DNA of 55,464 bases from a virus. Position 1 is the first letter of the stretch. Every line of letters starts with the position of its first letter. The notes under the pieces were generated by a model, which was not told the origin of the DNA, searched no databases, and saw only the letters and a program-made list of their open reading frames with translations. Below are positions 35,501 to 45,600 of this stretch, piece after piece. The stretch spans positions 1 to 55,464 of the IMG/VR virus record IMGVR_UViG_3300029319_008445. One strand, given 5' to 3'. A program made the position numbers and the translations under genes.

Positions 35501-35898
35501 TAGTCAGCCCTGTTTTAACTTGGACTGGGATCCCTGGTTCAAGGTTAGATATTAACGGCAATGATCATGCCACAACAAAAAGCGATATTGAAGGATATAG
35601 AACCGGCCCCCTCGATGCTGAAAATCCTGATTTACGCCGAAGACCTCTTCTTTTCAATGATTTTGAGATAGTTGTACCCCGTGTTGTTGAACGAGAACCC
35701 GGCCAAGGAATATCAAGAAGATCTGTGTTGAACCCTTCAACCATTGATCCAGAACAGTTTAGGAAGGCAAAAGCTGCAGCCAGAGGTATATTACAAATAT
35801 TAAATAATTCTGCAAATGTGGCGTATGAAGATCCTTTAACGAAAAAAGCTGGTGGAATTGCTAATGAAACAATGAAGAAATTATTAAGAGATCTCTAA
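29599..35898 (+). CDS. Giant 2099-aa baseplate-region protein with signal-like start
   Basis: I do not recognise a family for this 2099-aa protein. It opens with a textbook signal-peptide shape (FVFILISILILFFPALASA then KK), followed by 40 residues of Ala/Thr/Ser/Gly/Pro linker. Further on it has a Cys-bearing segment (ESCLQPDPVISVIPVC), an acidic-basic repeat-like region near residues 560-630, and an amphipathic to hydrophobic helical stretch at about 775-860 (LLGILLYLANLEA; ALISYLVNFLISLVNSL). Its place between the hub and gp25 points to a virion or baseplate role. The ribosome-binding site before ATG 29599 is weak; GTG 29668 just after the hydrophobic part is an alternative start that would remove the signal-like segment. 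Confidence 0.8.
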   Translation: MFVFILISILILFFPALASAKKTVPAPATSPTNAGGTSGKGSSTSSTSPASTGTPSKSKQSISFIPGYPPATPAKTSPVGGAQTSNGKVGLGKGATSRDLESVIGQPGRSSAADTTQRATEATDYGYSSSGFNPDAIESATESCLQPDPVISVIPVCTPKPDSIPIDWTVKPLEYGYLNPANCDYSVVVDKAYQDILIPNPSRVHQFDALGSGQQYITRLRAYVSYGVDKLIEYYMKEVTTEQRTQFIEANMETAVSAPTAPALKYYVGHRPAAKLKILVTIPFRDFDPLPNINYVPPPDRRPLVVTYDVRLIKTKIDFVAKILREHYERPIRLPWGPLKNLRMRDEARKLYRFITALQTFLDENRMDINLGQVLNTRQDKIQILIEEGSYKLLDIQYIFGNGATKYLRVGWPKLRDSQTHRTLGLVYWTGVEIFNLFNNYANPDFKEFVQRYIYPINIKCAEYAQGSSGNMSIQDSIQAGRGIPDTLLPDTTVGRPDQDPAVEGIIRDDQGNITNIIGPRWSTDDQSEGGSIINLRSGSRTGDALSGLGSGVYGGESDFNQNITRQGGEALRSEIRARRLEREANGLEELGVGAAVGPDDPNNPVNRLRAEAARERESMRSPTVVGTIVETMGALQQHGSSCMFEGIGSNIEIFGMSVSELNQEIDKGIAKAAEVMGWVEYGTSILNGDEALMPLIDRGIKTAAELEIENSEILTRTFQNNIAEMTEGVVHLTDTTPFNSEAILDSVTGNIDDLYEMILNHVDLKYIIGKLMLCSGLEMPFIDPALWELLMKLLGILLYLANLEAVTINLNFDFYAIFRDIGEALISYLVNFLISLVNSLITQGVVVLLEELDKLCSDDFDYGRVDLSSLINNSFDTQQEAQDFWGNMAINIGGDSGNALKGMIRDIFAILSTSEVCSLLQGTASQETLTIVHNMILTDRYTLFHQRFQVLTDVSTFFASFGSLLGPSICELGSRIPDEVCQSPFNESLRRRLLQNKKDITSEEIEQQIQAEKQRREDIIRQAVDMVTSSGDDLTSKINAALTSSEIGDRVSQTPSSTNATKQTVETVFGGVLLQIGEEGLGIIDTPYTTVEYAKGGVLARETFPSNRGLLHVISDYEQYHFYRYGIVTREDGVGIVNVRESRLEDPRYRSRTFYGNGLTELLHWFNGNPKTMPFQAETPTMKGYMYYTNVDDIFTYNINMYSKVGGYRNPVQNVMGDTLGLAERNLKKYTSYRVFGEYSNLVPASWNIPQAESMDFPQIQTFFIKRQPYFGFNGMPPGPVLRAYIPYERDILREPHDKRIDYSPYFSINVFNDPPRVITDGTLFNAPWSGASPDLIGTRQNKAYADFIVNTLNEYDYKRVLPFSADNLKTTYSNFFNDVMRILYRFVTDSEFYNPGYGKQRMLPRLRAMLRDPQQMTGLLGISSIKQVVQENIANVITRNEGTPEAAAGVLEESALRFMIRIYIFEIFMKNIYMLTSIPEWRSTEGRTVFENQNTAELIGFLPGYADNTSPAAFFKNMLDITDMADPIMVSYITEYIKFSSERAPECSAFYDVALKLATEELAAVTAENPDDILSILTENNRDGDDVLAYYPPKHGTEDQATAALKYYVAKELRLFLNDLQNFIELRKLNPQSISEATIKRPLMKSFLDKFDIVGYTIPSSTPGEIRDPLTGRIMQPGDYIDMLGEAGYTFTAPPSFSDWEERGEGLYLEFYVKAPDPSQPKEVKVYHFDSYVSGEFSSTTEDGASGGFDHPVIDEVAIPITRVLSNTDRIGLRMCVRDSYYHKNFSAMPRSTLWAGMLKEYFEVAQTPGWAPRQEALSGDFRDVDAPTSTARYSDLEESWTSSKGFPILEQTISWGDMKNSMGITSNEAYKSISVQREMVDFMKDRLAATEDFKILFEYTFPIKKLFNYLFITMDQNVSAFMTNSPIKGFAYPQLPEELSNPTGGITGEPPKVRFKYINDAGNEIVSPVLTWTGIPGSRLDINGNDHATTKSDIEGYRTGPLDAENPDLRRRPLLFNDFEIVVPRVVEREPGQGISRRSVLNPSTIDPEQFRKAKAAARGILQILNNSANVAYEDPLTKKAGGIANETMKKLLRDL

Positions 35899-35921
35899 TT
35901 ATACAAAGGGGTTTGTACAGA

Positions 35922-36305
35922 ATGAACGGTTATTCACCAAAATTGCCTTTAACAAGAGATTCAGTAGATGGTTTTCGTCTAACAAAGAATCTCAAGGAAA
36001 TGGTTCAACAAAATTTTAAAATGTTGATCTTGACGTCTCCTGGTGAAAGGGTGATGGAACCCACTTTTGGTGTTGGGTTATATAACTATCTTTTTGAATT
36101 GGATACAGTGCTCGTAGAGTCAGAGATAAGGGATAGAATCGCACGACAGACAAACAAATACATGCCATTTGTCAATATATTATCAATAGATTTTGGAAAC
36201 CGCCCCCCGGGTGCTGAAATTGATAGAAGTTTTCTTAGTATCGTCATAAGATATAGAATACCTTCTTTACGAGAGGTTAATGTGTTGCGGATTAAATTAG
36301 ATTGA
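35922..36305 (+). CDS. 25: gp25-like baseplate wedge protein
   Basis: A 127-aa protein of the GPW/gp25 family (T4 gp25 is 132 aa), a small wedge component next to the tail tube and sheath. The signature is FKMLILTSPGERVMEPTFGV continuing GLYNYLFE, in which the Arg/Glu/Pro and Gly-Val-Gly-Leu are the conserved part. ATG 35922 is the start because AAAGGGG lies about 10 bases upstream; TTG 35913 sits too close to that site. gp25 resembles the TssE protein of type VI secretion and starts sheath assembly. It stands directly before the gp6-like gene, as in T4-type baseplate modules. Confidence 0.93.
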   Translation: MNGYSPKLPLTRDSVDGFRLTKNLKEMVQQNFKMLILTSPGERVMEPTFGVGLYNYLFELDTVLVESEIRDRIARQTNKYMPFVNILSIDFGNRPPGAEIDRSFLSIVIRYRIPSLREVNVLRIKLD

Positions 36306-36328
36306 ATGTCTGTCAAGGAACATAAGAA

Positions 36329-38125
36329 ATGACTAAAAAATTTAAAGATCCATCTATTAAATACACCAGTAGGGATTTCAATACCATTCGAGAAGATTTA
36401 ATCGAGCATGCTAAAAGGTATTACCCAGACACATTTAGGGATTTCAATGAGGCTTCCTTTGGTGCTTTGATGGTCGATGCAGTAGCTTATATTGGAGATA
36501 TGCTTTCGTTTTACTTAGATTATCAGGCAAATGAGTCATTTTTAACAACTGCAAATGAATATAACAATATTGTTAAACATGGAAAAGCTCTGGGTTACAA
36601 ACTCGAATCGACACCATCTTCTTATGGGATTGTAACATTGTATGTTAGAGTGCCGGCTGCAACATCCGGTCTCGGACTGGATTCAAGATACGTGCCCGTT
36701 TTAAAGTCTGGCACCATGTTTGGCACCGCGAGATCTGGTTTTATGTTAGTTAATGATGTTGATTTCGCCAATCCAGCGAACCAAACAGTGGTCGCTGCTG
36801 TTAATAAAACGACCGGTGCTCCAACAGAATATGCTATTAAAGCATATGGAGAGGTTGTTTCTGGTAGATATAACACTAGAACTATTGGAGTTGGTAATTT
36901 TGAAAGATTCAAGAGGGTCGATTTAAGGGAGCCAAACTTAACAGAGATTATATCAGTTATTGATTCTGAAGGTAATCGATATTATGAAGTAGACTATTTA
37001 TCTCAAAATACGATATATCGCTCCGTAGCCAACACCGGCGCTAATTCAAATACGGTACCGAACTTACTGAAACCTTTTGTCGCCATGCGTCGATTTGTTG
37101 TTGAAAGAGAGCAGGGCAGAAATTATTTACAATTTGGATATGGCTCTGAGGACAACTATTCAAATGAGGGGTTCTTAAAGCCTGAAAACATTATCATGAA
37201 ACGTCACGGTCGTGATTACATCAAAGAACAATCCTTTGATCCTGGTAAGATGATTAATAGTGACAAATTTGGCATTTCACCTTCAAATACCACCTTGACT
37301 GTAGCTTATCGAACAAATGATGCAACTACTGTCAATGCAGCAGTGGGCTCAATTACGGATGTGCGAAGCGCCATTTTTGGTTTCAAAGACACACATAGTT
37401 TAAACGCCGGCGTCAAGGGGACAATTATAAATTCTCTTGAAGTTACCAATGAACAGCCAATTGTTGGCGATGTAACTTATCCTTCTTCAGATGAAATCAA
37501 GAGAAGGATTTTTGATTCATTTACTTCGCAACACAGGGCAGTGACAGCGCAGGACTATAAAGCTTTAACATATATGATGCCTAGCAAATTTGGATCAATT
37601 AAACGATGTAACATTCTGCAAGATCCTGATGAGTTTAAGAGGAATTTAAACATCTATGTTGTATCTGAAAACCATGTTGGTAATTTAACCAAAACAAACA
37701 ATACTATTAAAAATAATTTAAAAAATTGGTTAAATCAGTATAGGATGGTTAATGATACAATTGACATCCTTGATGCTCAAATTATTAATATTGGCATTGA
37801 CTTCACAATCGTTGCTCAATTGGATTCTGACAAATTCACAGTTCTTCGCTTAGCAGAAGACACCTTAAGACAAGAATTTCGTTCTATTGGAGAAATATCA
37901 GAATCCATAAACTTATCAGATATATATCGACTGTTGAATCAAGTTGAAGGTGTATCTGACACGATTGATGTCACTATGGTTAGAAAAACATCGCCTTCCC
38001 ACTCCTCAGTGGATTTTAACGTTGAGCGTGCTTTATCTTTTGATGGAAGATATCTTATACCACCAGAAGATGCTGTTTTTGAGATTAGATATTTAGACAC
38101 AGACGTCAAGGGAACCGTAAGATAA
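36329..38125 (+). CDS. 6: gp6-like baseplate wedge protein (baseplate J family)
   Basis: A 598-aa protein similar to T4 gp6 (660 aa), the wedge subunit that forms the ring around the hub. N-terminal IKYTSRDFNTIREDLIEHAK, FNEASFGALMVDAVAYIGDM and QANESFLTTANEYNNIVKHG are gp6/baseplate-J signatures. The middle has FVVEREQGRNYLQFGYGSE, and the C-terminal part has TSQHRAVTAQDYKALTYMMP and INLSDIYRLLNQVEGVSDTI. ATG 36329 follows AAGGAACA. It ends in TAATG with the next gene. Confidence 0.94.
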   Translation: MTKKFKDPSIKYTSRDFNTIREDLIEHAKRYYPDTFRDFNEASFGALMVDAVAYIGDMLSFYLDYQANESFLTTANEYNNIVKHGKALGYKLESTPSSYGIVTLYVRVPAATSGLGLDSRYVPVLKSGTMFGTARSGFMLVNDVDFANPANQTVVAAVNKTTGAPTEYAIKAYGEVVSGRYNTRTIGVGNFERFKRVDLREPNLTEIISVIDSEGNRYYEVDYLSQNTIYRSVANTGANSNTVPNLLKPFVAMRRFVVEREQGRNYLQFGYGSEDNYSNEGFLKPENIIMKRHGRDYIKEQSFDPGKMINSDKFGISPSNTTLTVAYRTNDATTVNAAVGSITDVRSAIFGFKDTHSLNAGVKGTIINSLEVTNEQPIVGDVTYPSSDEIKRRIFDSFTSQHRAVTAQDYKALTYMMPSKFGSIKRCNILQDPDEFKRNLNIYVVSENHVGNLTKTNNTIKNNLKNWLNQYRMVNDTIDILDAQIINIGIDFTIVAQLDSDKFTVLRLAEDTLRQEFRSIGEISESINLSDIYRLLNQVEGVSDTIDVTMVRKTSPSHSSVDFNVERALSFDGRYLIPPEDAVFEIRYLDTDVKGTVR

Positions 38126-39660
38126 TGGGAATCGCAAGATATAGCGCCAGCTTTGATACGACAATTACTAATGCCTACCGCATGAACATGACTACTCGTG
38201 CCACTGGTTCAAATATGGGACTAGCTGACACGCTTGAGGTGTTTTCGATTTATGGACAACAAGCTAGTGCTTCTTCGGAACTTGCAAGAATACTGATTCA
38301 GTTCCCCGTTTCTGGTTCGACTGGCTCTATTGGAGCGGACAGAGACGCTGGAAGGATCCCCAAGAGTGGGAGTGTGAGTTTCTTCCTGAGAATGTACAAT
38401 GCTGAACACTCTTTTACAGTACCAAAGAACTTTGCTCTAAATGTGTCAGCTTTGACAAAATCCTGGCAGGAAGGCTACGGCCTAGATATGGACGAGTATA
38501 CAGACCTCACCTATGATAATGAAGGTTCAAACTGGGTAAAAGCTTCAGAGGGCCAAGGTGATTCAACCAGCTGGGAATCTACCGGTGGTGACTTTGAAAG
38601 CAACACCTCTTGTTCTTTCAGTGCTTCTTTTGAGGATGGGACAGAAGATATAGAAGTTGATATCTCACCCCTTGTCGAACAATGGCTTAGTAGTGAAGGT
38701 AATGTTCTTACCAATAAATCAAACCATGGTGTTATAATCATGTTTCCTGCTGCAAGTGAAGCAGCTACAAGATCTTATTATACAAAGAAGTTCTTTGCTA
38801 GAAGTTCTGAGTTTGCTTTAAAGAGGCCAGTAATCGAGGCAAGATGGGATTCTTCAACCCGAGATGATACTGGAAACTTCTTTTTAAGTAGCTCGTTAGC
38901 CACCGGAACTGAGAATCTCAATACAATTTACTTATATAACAACATTCGTGGGCGACTGCGAAATATTCCTGTGATAGGCAATGGTCCGATTTTGGTTAGT
39001 ATATATTCAGGCTCGGTCCATAATGTACGCCCACATACTGGAAGTTCCTACACTCTTCCTGTGGGAGGCAATGTGGTAACTGACGGTGATTTTAATGTGA
39101 CAGGCGGCATTGTATCTACTGGGATTTACTCTGCATCTTTTGCATATACCGGATCGGCCACGACCATCTTTCCTGTTTGGCATAATATTTCTCTAGGTCA
39201 AGCGATCCCGGGCCGAGTCAATTTTCATACAGGTTCTGCAATAACAGTGAAAACATTTGACTCGGTAAATTATAACCCTCATCCAAGCTATGTGACGAAA
39301 ATAGTCAATCTAAAAGATACTTATTCGATTAGAGACAAAACAACTAGGTTTAAGCTCTATATTAGAGAAAAAGACTGGAATCCGAATATATACACAAAGG
39401 CAACAAGCGTAACACCCTCTGTTGTAATTGAAGATGCATATTATAGATTATATAGAACAACTGATGAGTTTGAAGTTGTGGCATATGGCACAGGATCTAC
39501 CAATCATACCAGACTTTCATACGACGCCTCGGGGAGTTATTTTGATTTTCCAATGGACATTTTAGAGTCTGGGTACATGTATGCTTTTAAATTTATTTAT
39601 AAGATGCCAGATGGAAATTATAGAGAGCAGCCAGAGGTTTTCAAATTCAGAGTTGATTAA
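38125..39660 (+). CDS. Virion protein with DNRLRE-like domain
   Basis: A 511-aa protein. The N-terminal 260 residues look like a DNRLRE/TGF-beta-propeptide-like jellyroll: RILIQFPVSG followed by a Ser/Gly loop, VSFFLRMYNAEHSFTVP, NVSALTKSWQEGYG, DISPLVEQWLSS, HGVIIMFPAASE and KKFFARSSEF. These are the alternating strands seen in secreted adhesins and phage tail proteins. The rest is beta-rich and ends with YMYAFKFIYKMPDGNYREQP. In baseplate order it occupies the position of a wedge or tail-fibre connector (gp7/gp8 region), but I do not see a specific T4 equivalent. Confidence 0.8.
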   Translation: MGIARYSASFDTTITNAYRMNMTTRATGSNMGLADTLEVFSIYGQQASASSELARILIQFPVSGSTGSIGADRDAGRIPKSGSVSFFLRMYNAEHSFTVPKNFALNVSALTKSWQEGYGLDMDEYTDLTYDNEGSNWVKASEGQGDSTSWESTGGDFESNTSCSFSASFEDGTEDIEVDISPLVEQWLSSEGNVLTNKSNHGVIIMFPAASEAATRSYYTKKFFARSSEFALKRPVIEARWDSSTRDDTGNFFLSSSLATGTENLNTIYLYNNIRGRLRNIPVIGNGPILVSIYSGSVHNVRPHTGSSYTLPVGGNVVTDGDFNVTGGIVSTGIYSASFAYTGSATTIFPVWHNISLGQAIPGRVNFHTGSAITVKTFDSVNYNPHPSYVTKIVNLKDTYSIRDKTTRFKLYIREKDWNPNIYTKATSVTPSVVIEDAYYRLYRTTDEFEVVAYGTGSTNHTRLSYDASGSYFDFPMDILESGYMYAFKFIYKMPDGNYREQPEVFKFRVD

Positions 39661-39662
39661 TA

Positions 39663-42600
39663 ATGAGTCTTAAAGATCTTTTTAAAAATAGAGAATCATT
39701 CAAAATTTCTCCTTTGAGCAGTACTGATGATATCGCCAGGGAGGTGGGTGAATCCACTGAATTCATTGAGGAGTTTAGAAAAGATAGAGATAGGTTTATA
39801 CCTCCAGTTGATTATGGCAAGCCAGAGAATTTCGCTAGATATGGTTTGGCGGAAGAGTACTACGAAAGAGCCATAGAAAGGATTTACGATACTTATCCTT
39901 ACGATGGTTCCCTAAGAGAAAAACTGGAGTGGCATAATTCCTCCTCCTATGTTGATAACCATGTTTTTAATAATGAATATCCTAGGACAACTGGATATGC
40001 CTTGTTTTCCGCTGACGGGTACAATAGTGCTAAAAGTGTAGATGGCCAAACTGGCTATGGTTTAACTAACTCACCAGAATACATTGAAATTAGGGGCGGC
40101 CCCCATACTGGTTCAAGCATGGAGGTTCTTAAGACTGGATTTGCCGGCTCCAACATATATGATGTTGATAGCAACAGGCAATCTAATCTAGAATTCAACC
40201 TGTCTGAGGGTGTCACTGTAGAGTTTTGGTTAAAGAAAGTTGCTTTTGCCACCGGTGACAATACTGAAAAAGAAGTAATTTTTGATCTTTGGAATGGGCA
40301 TAATTCTTCAAGTGCTGATTATGGTCGATTAAGGATTGAGCTTACCGGCGCATCAGCCGGCTCTCCTTTTCGAATTACTGCTATGTCGGGGACAAATGGC
40401 TTTTTCCAACAATCAATTGGGGCAGATTTAACCACGACATCTTTGACAAATTGGAAGCATTATGCTTTTACATTTCTTAGTGGTGCTAGTGACATATCGG
40501 CTTCTTTATATGTTGATGGGAAACTTAATCATTTAAGTTATCCCACCGGCACTGGTTCCATTAACGAGGTCACCGGTAATCTAAATGCATACATCGGGGC
40601 CCTAAAAACAGCCCCCTCTGGAAACACCGGTCGTTCAGAAGGCATCACAGCCGGGAACTACGGAAAACTTTCAGGCTCTCTGGATGAATTCAGATTCTGG
40701 AAGACTGCAAGGACTTCAGAAGCCATTGGAAGATATTGGTTCACCCAAGTGCATGGTGGAACCAATACGGATATGGATAAATATGATGAATTCAATCCAG
40801 TAGATCTAGGCGTTTATTACAAATTTAATGAGGGTATAACTGGGACTTCATCCATAGATTCTGTTGTTTTGGATTATTCTGGACGTCTCTCCAACGGAAA
40901 TTGGATAGGGTATGATTCTTATTCAAGAAATGTTGGTTCTGCTATTGTTTCTTCCAGTGCGGCAAAAGCAGAAGCCAAAGATCCTATTATCTATTCCTTC
41001 CATCCAGACGTTAAGGATTATAAGGAGCAAAAGCTTCTATCTGGCTCTGGACATGATGCTCAAAACAATGCGGCATTTTATGATATGATGCCTCGTTGGA
41101 TTTTGGACGAAGACGCTAAAACCGGCGGAAATGTCAAAAAACTAACACAGATATTAGCCAGTTATTTTGACACCCTACATCTTCAAATCGAGGCTCTGCC
41201 AACTTTAAGAGAGGCTACTTACTCAACTTATTCTAGTGCTAGTGTGAGTTCCAGCGCAAAACCGCTACCATTTGCCAGTAAATTACTGGGCGGCTTGGGG
41301 ATGGAAGCGCCAGAACTTTTTATAGATGCTAATATTCTAGAAAAATTAACATCACGAGATGAAGATAGAGAATATGATACAAAGATAGAAGATGTAAAAA
41401 ATCTGATTTATCAGAACATCTATAACAATCTAGCCTACATTTATAAATCAAAAGGAACTGAAAAGTCTTTTAGAAACCTAGTAAGGTGTTTTGGAATTGA
41501 TGATGAGTTAGTTAAGTTCAATATTTATGGGCAAAACGCCACACATAAATATAGGGACAACTATAAGCCCTCGGTTGCAAAGAAGAATACTATTGACTTT
41601 AGTACCCCAGGCCACTTCAACGCAACAGTTTATCAGTATCCAAGCGGTTCGGAGAGAGGGTATATAGAGGGAAAAACTGTCCTACGAGAGCTTCCCTTCA
41701 CGGTTGAGTCAGAGATTGTATTCCCCAGAAAAAGGAAGCCCTCTGAGATAGGATATTTCCCGACCCCATTTTTATCTTCTTCTCTGTTTGGTATGCATGG
41801 AGTGAAGACCACTACTAGTAATGGTTCTGACACGACCTGGCCGGCCTCAAATCACGCTAATGAAAGAAGCAATTTTCAAGTATATGCAATTAGGACCAGT
41901 TCGTTTGGTGCTGATCTGGATTCGAAAGATGCTTATTTCATGCTTACATCTTCTAGTCCGTTCCCCTTCGAGGCACTGACTAGTAGTGTTTTCTCTGATG
42001 TCTATGATGACAAAAAATGGAATTTTGCTGTTCGTCTCAAACATAATGAACATCCGTTAGTTGAAGAAGCTACTGGTTCTTTTGGCCCTCCAACAGGAAC
42101 AGAAAGAGACACTTATACGGTTGAGTTTTACGGAGTAAATACCGACTTAAATGAGGTATCTAACGAGTTCTTAGTTACGGCTTCCGTATCTGCTAGTGCT
42201 GCGAAAGTGGCCCTTGCAAACACCTTTGCAGAAAGTTTTGTAACAAACAATAAGAGAATATATTGTGGTGCCCACCGAACAAACTTTACAGGCACCGTGC
42301 TGCAAAGAACTGATGTTAAAGTATCTCAATTAAGATATTGGTTTAATTATCTAGACGACGATACTATTAAAGCACACGCCAGAGATATCAACAACTATGG
42401 TTTGAAACACCCCTACAGAAACTTTTCAGTTTTTAAAGAGCATGCGTCCGGTTCTTACATACCATCTCTTGATACTTTAACTCTTGCTTGGGATTTTGTA
42501 ACCGTTACGGGCTCCAACGAGAATGGAAGATTTATTGTTAGTGACTTCTCTTCGGGTTCCTTAGCTGCAACCGAGAGATATGGCAAACTAAGTGAAATTA

Positions 42601-45600
42601 TTAAAAGACGCCATCCTGGTCGTGGCGACTTCTTCGCGACCGATAGCACTTCTTCAATAGATAAAAGATATTTCTATATCGCCAAGCAACAACTTCCTGA
42701 GTTTGTTTTTAGCGATGATATGGTAAATATTGTAGATCAAGATGACCCAACGTTTACTAGAGAAAGTCGCCCAACTCAGTTTTTCTTTGCCGCAGAAAAA
42801 AGCATGTATCAAACCATTTCAGAAGAAATGGTTAATATGTTTGCTACAATTATTGACTTCAACAATTTAGTTGGTGAGCCAGTTAACAGATATCGTCATG
42901 ATTACAAGGATCTAACAAAGCTTAGACAATTATTCTTTGAGAAAATTGACGAGGTTGATGACTTAGACAAGTATGTTGACTTTTATAAATGGATTGATTA
43001 CTCGATTACTTCCATCCTCAAACAGATAATGCCAGCTTCGGCAAATATGTCTGAGAATTTGAGAACGATGGTCGAGAGCCACATTCTTGAGAGGAATAAG
43101 TATAGGAACAAATTCCCCATTCTTGATAAGAAGGGTTCTCTTAATGAGCTTCAAGGTATTCCAGGCGGCGATCACGGAAACAGAAGGCACCGCAAAAACC
43201 CACCGCCTACCCTGAAAATCCCTTCGAGGGCTAATATTGCCGGCGCACGTCGGAGAGTGTATGGTCAAACTAATGAATTATCAGTTCGAGGGTATCAAGC
43301 CCCAGAGGGAAGATTGTCTCCCGCTACACAAACAAGAAATTCTTATTGGTGGCGATATCGCTGCGAAAGGACTCATCCATTAATAACTTCAGGTGACGCC
43401 AGCGTTGATAGGGAGAGAGATAAGATTCTTTCGGCTTCGTCTCCGGAGAAGAATTCTTTTGCTCGACGGGGTTCTAGCTATGTTCCTAGTTTTGAGGCTG
43501 TTGAACCGATTCACGGAGGAGTTAATTTTAGAAAAGGTAAGAAGCTGAGATATGCCCATATTGCAACTCATGAGTTTGGGCCTAGAACTGTTTTCAGAGT
43601 CGGACCTTTTGATCTGTCAGTTTCGAATAATTTTGTTCTTTTCAGAAAAGTTGATGTTGAAGGGTTTCTTGATTCTGTTGATGATGTTGAGATATTCCCC
43701 GAGGAGTTGGTTAAGAAGAAGTGGAAATTTTCTGCTTACAATAATTCTGAAGTTAAGATGGCCAACTCCTATGATTACAACATCCTTAAGGGAGATTTGG
43801 TTGTTCCATTCAACTTGTATAAGCATCATACAGTGTTAACCGGTGGATATCACGGTGACATTAACAGTAATTTCAAGGAAGGGGTGGATTTTACCAACCT
43901 TCATGTCGATACATACGGTCCAGATAATGAAACTCCGATGCAAGGGCCGTTTACTGAGAAATATGTTGGAGGTATGCAACATCGACATGTCGACATCAAT
44001 CGTCATGACGAAAACAAGGGCACACCCTCTAATTTAGATCAGGCAGAGACTCGTCCAGAATCTTGGTTCCTTTTGATGGGTTCTCTTGCAAGTGGAGAAG
44101 AAGCTGTTGGTATTGTTGGTCCAACATATTCGACAACAGACGAATACGATCATGAGCAACCTAGGGCTAGATTTTATAGAGATCTTGTAGCGAAAAGGCC
44201 GGTTAACATCAGAAATATTCGAACAACTGGTTCTACGTTGGGTAACTACTCAAGTAGTATCGAATATTTGAACACTACCGGTAGAACAGAAAATAATGCA
44301 TACTTTAAAGAAAATGAGGGAGTAAGTCTTCCTACTAGATATGCTGTTAAGTTGCCTGCAACAACCAATCCTCACAGCTTGTTGGGTATTGGTGGCTCTG
44401 CAGAGGGCAATCACTTCGGCCCTGCGCCCTCTAGTTTGACTAGTTTATCAAATAGGTTTGCGTCTGATACTCAATTCTCTCTTCCTCGCCGTGATTTGAC
44501 CGGGTCAGATTCGGTCATAGTTAGTCGTTTTTCCGCCCCTGGTGGTCCCGAGGTTAATTCGCGAGGTTATTTAGATATCATAGCAGAGGAATACTCGCCA
44601 TACAATGCGTTGCCTTTCAGGAATCTTTCGGTTCGTGGCAGCAGCAGTGGGGAACCTGGCACGATACGCTCTGCTGTGATGTCAGGATCGGGTAGACATG
44701 GGTTAAGAACATTATTGACGAGACACCAGGGTCAGTTTGGAATTGATAGTGAATTTGGTAGTATAAAATCCTCTAGCTATAGCACTGTTGCTTCTTACCA
44801 TAAAATTCATAGAAACACTCTTAAGAGAATAGAGTATTCCGGAGACAGCTATACTGGTGCGGTGGTAACCGGCACTGTGCATAATAATGGTTGGTTCTCA
44901 TCTCCAATACCTCAGAGTGATTTACAGTATACTTGGTTGACTGCTTCTTTTGAATCTTATCCAACAAAGGCAGAAACATATGGATATGCCCCAGTCGATG
45001 GTTTGGTATCTTCATCGGTTCTTGGTGTGGTGCCGGCTTATAATTTTGTAAGCGCAAGTCACGTGACAAACTCCAATGGGCTTGTTACTTCATTTGCAGC
45101 ACACAATACGATTGTCATTGACGCAGTCAATCCAAGCTTAAATTCACTAAGTGCTTCCACGTGGCCAGACGACCACGTTAGTGATTTAGGTAATATGGAC
45201 GTTGCTGCAGAAACTTTTAATGCTATGATGCTTCTTCGTAATGGTCCCTATCAGCACCCCTCTTGGAAGCAAATTAGGGCCGGCGATAACCCAGTTACAA
45301 GATATCACAGGAAAAACAACATTATTACCGTGTTGAAGCCTCCTAAGCAACTTCTTTCTAAAAAAGAAGCAGAAATTCTTGTTCCTGCAAAAAATGCTGG
45401 AAAGCTGAAGCAATTTAGGTCTTCTCCGGTTACATCAAAATATAAGCCAATCGTTCATGTTTTGAGAGCTAAAAACTATAAAAAAGCTTTTGACATTTCT
45501 TCTGTAGATGAGTCATCACCTATTAAAGATTCTGGTTTCAAATACACACACGGAAACAGAAAAGAAATGTTTTCTAACGCCGAACTAAATTATACTCTTA